Position numbers and translations under genes: made by a program
Assembly: GCF_003172875.1 (NCBI RefSeq)
Contig: NZ_QGKM01000030.1
Coordinates: forward strand, 1-64,000
Source of the DNA: Leucothrix pacifica
GTDB taxonomy: Bacteria; Pseudomonadota; Gammaproteobacteria; Thiotrichales; Thiotrichaceae
Direction: 5' to 3'
Length of the DNA stretch: 64,000 nt
Part shown: positions 18,585 to 27,231 of the stretch, in pieces
Numbering within the stretch: position 1 is the first letter of the stretch
How the letters are laid out: each line of letters begins with the position of its first letter
The notes under the pieces: generated by a model
The model's input: only the letters and a program-made list of their open reading frames with translations
The model's database searches: none
What the model was told of the DNA's origin: nothing

Positions 18585-19454
18585 ATGATTATCGCACTAC
18601 TCGGAACTGGTTTGATGGGCGCGCCAATGACGCGATGTTTGCAGGCGGCTGGCCATGACATGCATGTGTGGAATCGCAGCATCGAGAAGGCTGAAGCACT
18701 TGCTGATGTGGCCACTGTTCATGTTACGGCTGAGGATGCAGTGAAACACGCTGAAGTTGTTATTAGCATGCTGGCCGATGGTGAAATTACCCGACTGGTG
18801 CTGGATAAAAATAATGTCATTAATGCTGCACCGGACAGTGCAATCATCATCAATATGGGGTCTGTCGAACCGGCTTGTGATATTGAGTTAGCGAGTCTGG
18901 CGGCCAGTTTGAATAAACGCTATCTGGATGCGCCTGTGTCCGGAGGTGTGAAAGGTGCAGCCGATGCTACCTTGACGATTTTTGTAGGTGGTGAGGCCGA
19001 GGTAATGGAAGCGGCTCGCCCTGCATTGGAAGCAATGGGACGGCCTAACTTGATTGGCCCGACTGGCTCCGGGCAGACTGCAAAACTAGCGAACCAGTTG
19101 ATTGTGGCAATCACCATCGGTGCGGTATCAGAAGCGTTTAAACTGGCCGAAGGAGCGGGTTGTGATCTTGCCGTGTTGCAACAAGCCCTGCAGGGTGGGT
19201 TTGCAGATAGCACGATTTTAAAGCAGCATGGATTGCGCATGGTGAATCGGGATTTTGAACCGGGTGGCCGCAGTCAGTCGCAGTTAAAAGATATTCGCAA
19301 TGCCATGGATTTAGCGGAGCAATCACAGCTGGATTTACCATTATCCCAAACTGTCGAGGCAGGCTTTAAAAGTTTGGTGGATGATTACGACGGTGCTGAG
19401 CTGGATCATTCTGCGTATTACTTGTGGCTGGAAAAACAAGCATCTGCCAAGTAG
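18585..19454 (+). CDS. NAD(P)-dependent beta-hydroxyacid dehydrogenase, GlxR/tartronate-semialdehyde-reductase-like
   Basis: The 289-residue protein has the Rossmann start IIALLGTGLMGAPMTRCL, the substrate segment LDAPVSGGVKGA and the catalytic-lysine region GQTAKLANQLIV, which define the 3-hydroxyisobutyrate dehydrogenase family. Purine breakdown ends in glyoxylate, which enters central metabolism through tartronate semialdehyde, so a GlxR role fits the operon. The exact substrate is inferred from context. The ATG at 18585 follows an AGGAG site. A strong terminator-like hairpin follows at 19661. Confidence 0.82.
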   Translation: MIIALLGTGLMGAPMTRCLQAAGHDMHVWNRSIEKAEALADVATVHVTAEDAVKHAEVVISMLADGEITRLVLDKNNVINAAPDSAIIINMGSVEPACDIELASLAASLNKRYLDAPVSGGVKGAADATLTIFVGGEAEVMEAARPALEAMGRPNLIGPTGSGQTAKLANQLIVAITIGAVSEAFKLAEGAGCDLAVLQQALQGGFADSTILKQHGLRMVNRDFEPGGRSQSQLKDIRNAMDLAEQSQLDLPLSQTVEAGFKSLVDDYDGAELDHSAYYLWLEKQASAK

Positions 19455-19660
19455 TTTATAATTAAGCGTCTGTTTTATCAGTGTTTATAATATTTTTTAA
19501 TTTATCTGAAAATATTTGAGCTGTTTTTGACCTCGTTTGCGCCTATGTGTTTAAGCGGGGATACCATTTCATGGCGTGCTAATCACTTAGTGCCTTGTTT
19601 TGGTATAAAGCCAAAAGCAGATCGATCCACTTATAACGGACGGCTGACACAGAAAACACT

Positions 19661-19699
19661 AATGCCTTCTCGCGTTTGCGGAGGGCATTTTATTTTTTA
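19661..19699 (+). terminator. Rho-independent terminator ending the purine operon
   Basis: AATGCCTTC (19661-19669) pairs with GGAGGGCATT with one mismatch, and TTTATTTTTT follows. This is the main feature of the 373-bp gap between the reductase stop and the IS5-like transposase; the remainder (19455-19660) shows no gene. That stretch may hold the original araC promoter. Confidence 0.75.
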
Positions 19700-19719
19700 G
19701 GCTTGCTGAGACTTAAGTA

Positions 19720-21229
19720 GTCGACCCTGAATAATATTTAACCTATTGATATTATTTGATAAAATAGCCATTCAACGCAGCCAATCTCTCACTATTTGCT
19801 GCGCTCAGCCTAATAAGTTGCAGAATGAGTGTGTTTTATGAAGCCTAAACCCACTGTCAATGATCCTCAGGACGATCTCTTTAAGACCCGGCTCAGTGAT
19901 TTGATCAACCCAAATCATGCGCTGTGTCGTCTGGCTCATCAAATAGATTGGGCACTGTTGGAGAGGCATATTGCTCCCCACTTTAGTAACTCCGGTGCCG
20001 CCGCTTTACCGGTGCGATTGGTGGCCGGTCTGTTGTATCTGGAGCATGCGTTTAAGGTCTCCGATGAGCGTGTGGTTGAACAATGGTTAGAGTCACCTTA
20101 CTGGCAGTATTTCTGCGGCGAAACGTTTTTCCAGCATGAGTTCCCTTGTAACCCCAGTTCCCTAACCCGTTGGCGACAACGCTTGGGCGAAGAAGGCTGT
20201 GAGTGGTTATTAACGGCCACCATTGATGCGGGCCTCAAGAGCAAACTGGTTAAACCCTCTAGCCTAAAACGGGTAGTGATCGACACCACCGTTCAGGAGA
20301 AAAACATCCGCTTCCCAACCGATAGTCAGCTACAAAATCAGTCACGCAAGCAGTTAGTGACATTGGCCCATGAACTCGGCATATCCTTACGTCAAACCTA
20401 TCAGAAACAGGCCCGCTTTTTGTTGCCAAAGATTGGGCGTTACGCGCATGTCAGGCAGTTTAAACGGATGCGAAAGGTACTGAAAAAGATCAAAAATGCG
20501 CTGGGTTGTGTCTACCGTGATTTACTACGGAAAATAACGCCTGATATACACCTCAGTAAGGCGCAGGTGAAAGTGCTGTTCTATGCAGAACGGTTGTTGA
20601 ACCAACAAAAACATAGCAAGCACAAGCTTCACAGCCTGCACGCACCGGAAACGGAATGTTTGAGCAAAGGTAAGACCCATAAGCGTTATGAATTTGGTGT
20701 AAAAGCCAGCTTCGCGACCACACTTAGGGAATGTTTTGTGGTCGGTGCCCGTAGTTTTGCCGGTAACCCATACGATGGGCACACCTTAAGCGAGCAACTG
20801 GAGCAGGTTAAGACACTGTGCAATGACAAGCCCATTGATGAGGCCTATGTCGATAGGGGGTATCGAGGCAGTGGCTATGAGGGAGATGCCACGATTATTA
20901 TCGCCGGACAAAAACGCGGAATCAGTCAATTGCAACAACGGCGACTGAATCGGCGAAACAGCATTGAGCCCATCATTGGCCATATGAAACAAGATGGGAA
21001 GCTGGGTCGTTGCTATCTGAAAGGCCAAACAGGTGATGCGATCAATGTCATTCTATGTGGTGCCGGGCAGAACATCCGCAAGCTACTCAAGTGGCTTTGT
21101 TTTGCTTGGTATTTGCTAAGCACTCGACAACGACAATGGCTTTTCTCGTCAGGAGTAAAGCTACAATCAGATACTGATGCCCGTCACTCAGAGAGTTTGG
21201 CTGCTTAAAGTCTATTAATCAGGGACGAC
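19720..21229 (+). mobile_element. IS5-family-like insertion sequence (about 1.5 kb)
   Basis: Imperfect terminal inverted repeats (GTCGACCCTGAATAAT at the left and the complement of ATTAATCAGGGACGAC at the right) bracket a 456-residue transposase. The direct repeat TAAGTAG abuts both ends (19714-19720 and 21230-21236), so a target duplication of 6-7 bp is likely. The precise boundary is uncertain by one or two bases because the repeat and the termini share bases. The right end lies 12 bp before the araC start codon. Confidence 0.82.
19838..21208 (+). CDS. IS5-family-like transposase
   Basis: The 456-residue protein (ATG 19838) opens with the DUF772-type domain (DPQDDLFKTRLSDLINPNHAL, ALPVRLVAGLLYLEHAF). 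It carries the DDE positions VVIDTTVQEK, YVDRGYRGSGYEG and RRNSIEPIIGHMKQDGKLGR. It is full length with no frameshift, so the element may be mobile. It is placed in the long IS5-like transposase group by overall pattern. Confidence 0.88.
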   Translation: MKPKPTVNDPQDDLFKTRLSDLINPNHALCRLAHQIDWALLERHIAPHFSNSGAAALPVRLVAGLLYLEHAFKVSDERVVEQWLESPYWQYFCGETFFQHEFPCNPSSLTRWRQRLGEEGCEWLLTATIDAGLKSKLVKPSSLKRVVIDTTVQEKNIRFPTDSQLQNQSRKQLVTLAHELGISLRQTYQKQARFLLPKIGRYAHVRQFKRMRKVLKKIKNALGCVYRDLLRKITPDIHLSKAQVKVLFYAERLLNQQKHSKHKLHSLHAPETECLSKGKTHKRYEFGVKASFATTLRECFVVGARSFAGNPYDGHTLSEQLEQVKTLCNDKPIDEAYVDRGYRGSGYEGDATIIIAGQKRGISQLQQRRLNRRNSIEPIIGHMKQDGKLGRCYLKGQTGDAINVILCGAGQNIRKLLKWLCFAWYLLSTRQRQWLFSSGVKLQSDTDARHSESLAA

Positions 21230-21241
21230 TAAGTAGAACCC

Positions 21242-22111
21242 ATGATGATCCCTGACATCGCTTTCACTCCCGGAAACGGTCGCAGCATTGAAATTATCGA
21301 CCTGCAGTCATTGCAACAGCGAAAATCCGGACTCAACCACAACCCTGAAGCATCACACCGAGTCGAATTCTATCTCCTGATACAGATAGAACTAGGGCAG
21401 GGCGAACATTTCATCGATTTCAAAAAATACCGCTTCGGACCAGATAGCTTGATTTTCGTCAACAAACATCAGGTACATGCCCTCGATTTTAGTCAGCCAC
21501 TACAAGGTAGACTGATGATGTTTACTGATGATTTCATTGAGCAAGTACAGACCAATACACGCACCCCACTATTCTCTCCGTTTTACCTCACCTCACAGTG
21601 GCAGCCTGTATTCACACCTGCATCAGACTTGCAAGAACGCTGTAAAACACTGCTTAATGAAGCGGCCTTGGAGTTAGCTGATCCGCAGTGTCAGGAGGTA
21701 GTGATCATGTTGTTATTCTCTGCCTTACTGATGATTGTTATGCGCGAAAAAACGGGTGTGGCGGATGTGAAAAACCAGAAACAATTAGCGACTTTCAATC
21801 GTTTTGCCGAGTTATTGGAGGCACGTTTTACTCAGACCCGCGATGCGAATAATTACGCGGATTGGTTAAATATCACCTACAAAACCCTGAACCAATTATG
21901 CAAACAAGTCAGCCAGCAAACCGCTAAACAGGTCATCGACAATTACACCATTTTAGAAGCTAAGCGCCGCCTGACGCTCCACGACCAACCCGGTCAGCAA
22001 CTAGCCTACGAACTAGGCTTTGATGAACCCACCAATTTTGTAAAATATTTCAAAAAACATACCCAGCTCACTCCATCGCAGTTTAAACAGCAAAATAAAG
22101 TCCTCTCCTGA
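21242..22111 (+). CDS. AraC-family transcriptional regulator
   Basis: The 289-residue protein has a cupin-like N-terminal sensing domain and a C-terminal AraC double helix-turn-helix (residues about 195-285, ending GQQLAYELGFDEPTNFVKYFKKHTQLTPSQFK). It probably controls the adjacent secreted NTF2-like gene. The start (ATG ATG at 21242/21245) has no visible ribosome site. The IS5-like element sits immediately upstream, so native transcription has been interrupted and expression probably depends on the IS. Confidence 0.88.
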   Translation: MMIPDIAFTPGNGRSIEIIDLQSLQQRKSGLNHNPEASHRVEFYLLIQIELGQGEHFIDFKKYRFGPDSLIFVNKHQVHALDFSQPLQGRLMMFTDDFIEQVQTNTRTPLFSPFYLTSQWQPVFTPASDLQERCKTLLNEAALELADPQCQEVVIMLLFSALLMIVMREKTGVADVKNQKQLATFNRFAELLEARFTQTRDANNYADWLNITYKTLNQLCKQVSQQTAKQVIDNYTILEAKRRLTLHDQPGQQLAYELGFDEPTNFVKYFKKHTQLTPSQFKQQNKVLS

Positions 22112-22237
22112 AGTAACAACCACCGTATTCAGCAAAAGGTTCGATATTTACCATTTTCCGGTTTACATCTACCTGCCTCGTCCGCCTCGCTTCTCTTAAA
22201 GTTCAGTTACCGAATCAAACAGAGAGCAAACCTCATT

Positions 22238-22729
22238 ATGAAACGTTTATTAAGCACATTGATTAGCAGCACCCTGTTAGGCGGGGCGATTCTGACCACG
22301 CCACTTACCAGCTATGCCGACAGCACGACAACGACTCAGGAGCAAACCAAAATGGCAGTGACGAATAAAGACAAAGCAGTCGCTTTACTACACAGCATCG
22401 AGACAGGCGATCAAACTCCGGTTAGTTATGTCAATGCGGAAAAATACACGCAACACAACCTCTTAATCGCCGATGGCTTAGCCGGTTTTGGTACTGCCTT
22501 GCAGGCACTGGATGGCAAAGGTAAAGCCAAGGTCGTGCGCGCTTTTAGCGACGGCGATTATGTTTTTACCCATACTGATTATGACTTCTTCGGCCCGAAA
22601 GTCGGTTTTGACATCTTCCGCTTTGAGGACGGCAAGATTGTTGAACATTGGGATAATTTACAAGAAACCGCCAGCACTACCGCTTCCGGCAGAACTCAGA
22701 TTGATGGCCCGACTGACGTGGTTGATTAG
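22238..22729 (+). CDS. Secreted SnoaL/NTF2-like protein, first domain (ends at in-frame amber codon)
   Basis: The 163-residue product has a signal peptide (MKRLLSTLISSTLLGGAILTT, ending SYA/DS) and one NTF2/SnoaL-like domain with YTQHNLLIADGLAGF, FTHTDYDFFGPKVGFDIFRFEDGKIVEHWDNLQ. It stops at TAG (22727-22729), but the same frame continues for 131 more codons with a second homologous domain. The intact ancestor was therefore a two-domain secreted protein of about 295 residues. The enzymatic role is unknown. It may be regulated by the upstream AraC protein. Confidence 0.75.
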   Translation: MKRLLSTLISSTLLGGAILTTPLTSYADSTTTTQEQTKMAVTNKDKAVALLHSIETGDQTPVSYVNAEKYTQHNLLIADGLAGFGTALQALDGKGKAKVVRAFSDGDYVFTHTDYDFFGPKVGFDIFRFEDGKIVEHWDNLQETASTTASGRTQIDGPTDVVD

Positions 22730-23125
22730 GATAAAACAGCTGCGAATAAAGCACTGATCAAAGGCTTTGTGGATGATGTATTGCTGGGCAAAAATCCCGG
22801 TAAAATTACCGATTACGTCTCTACAGAAACCTATCATCAACATAACCCGGTGGTAGCTGATGGATTGGATGCATTAGGTGGCGCGATGAAAGCAATGGCA
22901 GATGCCGGTACACCGATGACATACACTAAAAATCATGTCATTTTGGGTGAAGGCAACTTTGTACTGACTGTCTCTGAGGGGCAGTTCCTCGGTAAGCACA
23001 CGTCGTTTTATGATTTGTTTCGAATTGCAGACGGCAAGATTGTTGAGCATTGGGATACGCTTGAAACGATTCCACCTGAAAGTGAGTGGAAGCATGATAA
23101 TGGTAAATTTGGTTGTTTGAAGTAA
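22730..23125 (+). pseudogene. Second NTF2-like domain downstream of the in-frame amber stop
   Basis: In the same frame as the preceding gene, directly after TAG, the sequence reads DKTAANKALIKGFVDDVLLGKNP and then a full NTF2-like domain ([23 protein letters not shown] to FRIADGKIVEHWDTLETIPPESEWKHDNGKFGCLK, read in parts) to a stop at 23125. Without readthrough it has no good start (the first in-frame ATG, at 22769 by alternative start, lacks a ribosome site). It is most simply the severed C-terminal half of the upstream gene. Confidence 0.72.
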
Positions 23126-23356
23126 GCTGTGCGAAATGCAAGACCGCATCCGGTCGGAGATCGGCAGGATGCTCACGGTTTATTTAGGAAAGCATATCTA
23201 CCTATAGAGGCGCATCAATTACTGTGCATTATGCTGACGACACGCACACTTGCTGTAGAACCTCTCCAAGTATCAACTCCATATCTGCATGACCGTCCAT
23301 GGGGACATACAACCTAAGTATCTTCAAGTCTAAGGTCCCTTAAAGTAAAAAAGTGC

Positions 23357-23369
23357 TACACTTTGTGTA
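23357..23369 (+). promoter_or_regulatory. Palindrome TACACTTTGTGTA before the Phd remnant
   Basis: TACAC-TTT-GTGTA is a perfect inverted repeat 21 bp before a short open frame that looks like the start of a Phd/YefM antitoxin. Such antitoxins repress through short palindromes overlapping their promoter, so this is a likely relic operator. Confidence 0.4.
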
Positions 23370-23390
23370 CCTATTTAAAAGGTTTTTCCT

Positions 23391-23447
23391 ATGCAAGCCG
23401 TTGATGTATTCACAGTCAGAGATTTGCGCAACTGTGTCGCTCATTAG
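23391..23447 (+). pseudogene. Remnant of a Phd/YefM-type antitoxin
   Basis: The frame from ATG 23391 reads MQAVDVFTVRDLRNCVAH and then stops. The first 13 residues match the start of prevent-host-death antitoxins (VFTVRDLR), and an AAAAGG ribosome site precedes the ATG. The rest of the antitoxin and any toxin are missing. The surrounding 578-bp gap (23126-23703) otherwise holds only the palindromes listed here. Confidence 0.5.
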
Positions 23448-23628
23448 GCAATGGTTTACTGGCAGTCAAACAGTCCCAGTATATTGAAATTGTCAGACTC
23501 ATCTCAAATGAGAGAAAATTTCTACTTGCTTCAGCTCATTGAAGCTTGTACCGTAATATGCGACTAAGTTGCAGTCGGCTACAGGATCTTCGTGTCCTAC
23601 CTTATACCGCTCCCCTCTAATGCACGGG

Positions 23629-23678
23629 AGGTTTCAACTGCAAACCGTATTAATACGGTTCATTATTTTGTGAAACCT
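23629..23678 (+). promoter_or_regulatory. Nested palindrome in the leader of the pVip operon
   Basis: An outer perfect 8-bp inverted repeat, AGGTTTCA (23629-23636) and TGAAACCT (23671-23678), encloses a perfect 18-bp palindrome AACCGTATTAATACGGTT (23643-23660). It ends 25 bp before the start codon of the 809-residue protein, and a GGAG ribosome site follows. It could be an operator for a dimeric regulator or a leader RNA structure. It is asymmetrically spaced (6 and 10 bp), so two separate sites are possible. Confidence 0.55.
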
Positions 23679-23703
23679 AAACCCTATTTATTTTGGAGTA
23701 TCC

Positions 23704-26133
23704 ATGTGCAACAAAGATCCGTTACTTGACGTAGCGAACCACGATGAAAAATCCGATCCTAAAGAACAATTCTTGCAAGCGCTTGAAGAGTATGGGGTTA
23801 AAATTAATGATGAAATTCAACTAGCTGCTGAACATCTATTTAGTGGATGGTTGCAGCAAAAAAGAGATCAGGATTTTTTGGATTCTGGTTTTGATTTTAG
23901 CTATAACAGTATATTTAATCTGTTTGATTATCGTAAAAGCTCTCCAAGTATAGGCTTTTCGCCATTTGAAATTTCGGCCAATATAGCAAAAAAATACTTT
24001 CCGACATCGCCCTATGATCTCTTCGAAACGGGATTGGGAAAAGCCTTGGGGCTTGAGCAGCACTTCAATTTTTTCGTTCTTGCTGTATATGGAGAAAATT
24101 TTTTCTTCTCACAAGCACTTTTCGATGAAAAAGCATTAACGTCATTGGAGCCATCCGAAAGGCGAAGAATTCTTTGGAGGTTTTTTGGTCTACTGCTCAA
24201 TAAAGACTGTGCTTTCCATATGCCTTTCGTTATTGGCTTTGATTCTGGTATTGAGCTCAAAAGCCTTACTTCAGCAGCTTTATTAAACCTACTTCCCGGG
24301 CCTCCAACTGAAAACACACATGGCCTTTTACAAGGTATTGAGTTTCTTAAAGCATGGATTAGATATGATGCTGAGGCAAACCGATTAACATCTCATCGTT
24401 TGGAGTTGTTGGGTGAAATTCAATTTTTATGGAAGAAGCTAGGAGAGGAGCTGACGAATGCTGAACAAGATTTATCGCCGGAAGTGCTCAAGACGGCTCA
24501 AAGGTGGCTTGATGAAACCAAACGAGAATTATTTTTCTTGCTCTATCTATATACCAACTTGGCAGAGCTTTCAGGCGAAAAGACTAAATTTTGGGCTAAT
24601 GAGTTAGACCAATTTTATTGGGAGTATTGTGAGAAAAATGACGACAATACTGATAGCTTATCTGAAAATGAGAAAACAGCTCGCAGAAACGATGTTCTCG
24701 AGCAGTTTTGCGTACAACTAACACTACAACAAGTAGAAACTTGGGCTAAGTATGCTGCTTATGAGTCTGCTGTTAGCTTTCTAAAGCATGATGCATATTT
24801 TGATCCGAGTACCCTTTTATTTTATTTTGGTGAAAGGTGGTGGGATACAAATCACTTCAGCATCTGGAAGAAAGGTTTCGAGGAAGGGCTTTCTAGCCTA
24901 AATAGCGAAGAAAGATTTTACACCCTATCTAATTACTTGAAGCTTCTGAAACAAGTATCTTATTCAAAACAGAGCAACTCATGTCTTAATGGTATAGATG
25001 AAGCACTTGTTTGTCTGGGCCAAAGATTTACTGAAAGAGATAAAGATTGGCAGGAAAGTTATTGGAATTGGTGTTATAGCCTTCTAATTGATTTGCATAA
25101 AGATAGTAATTTTCCGGAGAAACTAATGCCGGAATGGACGCTATTGGCCAACGGGCGATTAAGTGGTGAATTACGCCTTCCAGCCATAGAAAAAAGTATT
25201 GAAGTTATCTTTAGGGAGTTCACTGGGGATTTAGAATTTTCGCGGGCCTCTCAGCTTAAAGAACTATTAGAGCTGATAGAGTATTCAGAACCCACAAAAA
25301 ACCTCCGGTATACAGATAAAGGCATTGGACTTCTGCGGGGCAAGCTTTCCAAACTACCGGTAAGTGAAGAGTCGGTAGAAAGAGATGGTCATGAGTTACT
25401 GTCAGACTTATTGCAAAAGCTAGATGCTGTGGAGCCTGTTAAAGCCCTTCGTCACCGCCTAATATTGTTACGCTCATCCCAAGCACCATTTTCTGATAAA
25501 TCAGTTTACCGAGGCGATGAATCAGGTATTAGTACACTGCACGTAAACTGGAATTCACCTTTCGCAGCACTTGCCCATCACTTTGCCGAAGACTGGCTCA
25601 GGCACAGCCAATTTGATGACCCTGAAAAACGTGAAAAATGGCTTAGCCGGTATCAATATAAACGCTCTGAAGATCAACTTCTTAGCTATGGCGAAGTGGA
25701 AGAATGGAAACGTTTAATGGCTTTCTCCCAGGAGTTGACCGAATTCTGCTTAAACCGTCTTCGTCTTCGAAAAGGAGAGAGGACAAGTGAGGGTAAATAT
25801 ACTGAAGAACAAGTAATCGAAAGATCATCAATCTGGCGTAAGGGTTATTTAAGGGCTTTAACAGAACTAGGGTTCGACCTAGGTGGAAAAGTGCATAAAA
25901 CGGTAAATTTTACCAAACAGTATGACCCGGATGAATCCGTTCGAACGACTGCCAAGGAATGTTACCGTGCAGTCCGCCGTGACAAAAAAACAAAGCGTTC
26001 AATTCAAGGTTTGAAGCGCGGTATTATCGCTGCCGAGTGGTGGTTACTCGTCTGCCAACGCAGAGAACTCGGCTTAGAAATATCAACTGAAGGAGCTCGT
26101 AGAACCCGACGCAATTTATTGCGCAACCCATAA
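23704..26133 (+). CDS. Unrecognised 809-residue protein, first gene of the pVip operon
   Basis: The ATG at 23704 is six bases after GGAG, and the frame runs intact for 809 codons. I recognise no domain. It is rich in charged residues and Trp, appears almost entirely alpha-helical, and has no signal peptide or membrane segment, so it is probably cytoplasmic. The last 75 residues are strongly basic (RAVRRDKKTKRSIQGLKRG and then RRTRRNLLRN), consistent with nucleic-acid binding. I see no P-loop, no nuclease motif and no clear HEPN motif. Its codon composition is more AT-rich than the flanking metabolic genes, which suggests horizontal acquisition. It is followed 129 bp later by prokaryotic viperin on the same strand, so a role in the same antiviral function is inferred. 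Confidence 0.8.
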   Translation: MCNKDPLLDVANHDEKSDPKEQFLQALEEYGVKINDEIQLAAEHLFSGWLQQKRDQDFLDSGFDFSYNSIFNLFDYRKSSPSIGFSPFEISANIAKKYFPTSPYDLFETGLGKALGLEQHFNFFVLAVYGENFFFSQALFDEKALTSLEPSERRRILWRFFGLLLNKDCAFHMPFVIGFDSGIELKSLTSAALLNLLPGPPTENTHGLLQGIEFLKAWIRYDAEANRLTSHRLELLGEIQFLWKKLGEELTNAEQDLSPEVLKTAQRWLDETKRELFFLLYLYTNLAELSGEKTKFWANELDQFYWEYCEKNDDNTDSLSENEKTARRNDVLEQFCVQLTLQQVETWAKYAAYESAVSFLKHDAYFDPSTLLFYFGERWWDTNHFSIWKKGFEEGLSSLNSEERFYTLSNYLKLLKQVSYSKQSNSCLNGIDEALVCLGQRFTERDKDWQESYWNWCYSLLIDLHKDSNFPEKLMPEWTLLANGRLSGELRLPAIEKSIEVIFREFTGDLEFSRASQLKELLELIEYSEPTKNLRYTDKGIGLLRGKLSKLPVSEESVERDGHELLSDLLQKLDAVEPVKALRHRLILLRSSQAPFSDKSVYRGDESGISTLHVNWNSPFAALAHHFAEDWLRHSQFDDPEKREKWLSRYQYKRSEDQLLSYGEVEEWKRLMAFSQELTEFCLNRLRLRKGERTSEGKYTEEQVIERSSIWRKGYLRALTELGFDLGGKVHKTVNFTKQYDPDESVRTTAKECYRAVRRDKKTKRSIQGLKRGIIAAEWWLLVCQRRELGLEISTEGARRTRRNLLRNP

Positions 26134-26262
26134 AACCGATTCAACTATTCAACTTAACTTATTTGGTGTACTGGAGCCTGATGCTCCTACTCTGACGTTA
26201 AACGTCCACCATGTAAAAACTTCACTTCCTGCGAAGAGCAGGTATTGTCAAGGAATATACGC

Positions 26263-27231
26263 ATGCACACGAAAAACTCTATTGTCGGAAACAACTCAAA
26301 TCCGATCACTTCATCCACTATCCATCAGGTAGAGGATCTTACTATTAACTGGCATATCACTGAGGCGTGTAACTACCGTTGTCAGTATTGCTACGCTCAC
26401 TGGAAAGATCAGCCAGATCGGCGTGAATTGTTTCATCACCCTGATCGTACTATCGACTTGTTGGAACACGTATTCCGGTTCTTTCACCCTGAAAACACCC
26501 AAAACCCATTAAGAAAAACGCTTTCATGGAAATCGGTTCGCCTGAATATTGCGGGGGGTGAGCCTTCAATTCTTAATGGTCGCTTAGTTGAGATCGCTCG
26601 GGCAGCCCGTGAGATTGGGTTTCGGCTGTCCATTATCAGCAACGGCTCTAAACTTTCGCATGAGGCACTCCAATTATTAGCGCCAGACCTGACTTGTCTG
26701 GGGATTAGTTTGGATTCAAACGACCCGGCGATCAACCGGGCAATTGGCCGAAACGATAGGCACGGAAAGTTACTCAACGTAAATGAACTGATAGAAAATT
26801 TACGCTCAGCACGATTTCTAAACCCCTTAATGACCATAAAGCTCAATACAGTGGTAAACCGCCTGAATGCAGGAGAAGACCTGAGTCATTTGGTTGAACA
26901 GGTTCAGCCGGATCGTTGGAAGGTTCTGCGTATGTTGCCGGTTCTTGATACATCTCTGGCTATTAGTGACAAGCAATTTGCAGCCTATGTTCGCAGGCAT
27001 GAGGCTTTCGCTTCGATCCAATGCATTGAAGATCACGAGGATATGTGCGAATCATATCTTATGATCGACCCCTTTGGCCGCTTTTTCCAGAATCGTCCCA
27101 CACTGTCAAGCGATGGATACGTCTATAGTAAACCTATTCTGTCAGTCGGAGCTGGAGCTGCATTCTCCGAAATGGCGTTCAACCCAATTGGTTTTCAATC
27201 GCGTTACACCGATGGGCAAGGTCAGTCATGA
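26263..27231 (+). CDS. Prokaryotic viperin (pVip), radical SAM 3'-deoxy-3',4'-didehydro-nucleotide synthase
   Basis: From ATG 26263 (AAGGA nine bases upstream) a 322-residue radical SAM protein is encoded. The cluster-binding motif is ACNYRCQYCYAHW, with Cys36, Cys40 and Cys43. Viperin-type landmarks follow in order: RLNIAGGEPSIL (GGE at 98-100), SIISNGSKL, CLGISLDSNDPAINRAIGR, LNTVVNRLNAGEDL, VQPDRWKVLRMLPV and ESYLMIDPFGRFFQN. These match viperin and pVips better than MoaA-like enzymes. pVips make ddh-ribonucleotides that terminate phage transcription. An upstream in-frame TTG at 26245 is less likely. It overlaps the next gene by four bases. Confidence 0.9.
   Translation: MHTKNSIVGNNSNPITSSTIHQVEDLTINWHITEACNYRCQYCYAHWKDQPDRRELFHHPDRTIDLLEHVFRFFHPENTQNPLRKTLSWKSVRLNIAGGEPSILNGRLVEIARAAREIGFRLSIISNGSKLSHEALQLLAPDLTCLGISLDSNDPAINRAIGRNDRHGKLLNVNELIENLRSARFLNPLMTIKLNTVVNRLNAGEDLSHLVEQVQPDRWKVLRMLPVLDTSLAISDKQFAAYVRRHEAFASIQCIEDHEDMCESYLMIDPFGRFFQNRPTLSSDGYVYSKPILSVGAGAAFSEMAFNPIGFQSRYTDGQGQS

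Noticed and set aside
22727-22729. Amber codon read as pyrrolysine because an MttB-family gene is nearby
   Set aside because: No pylT/pylS/pylBCD gene is visible, the MttB fragment has no in-frame TAG, and NTF2-like proteins are not Pyl proteins.
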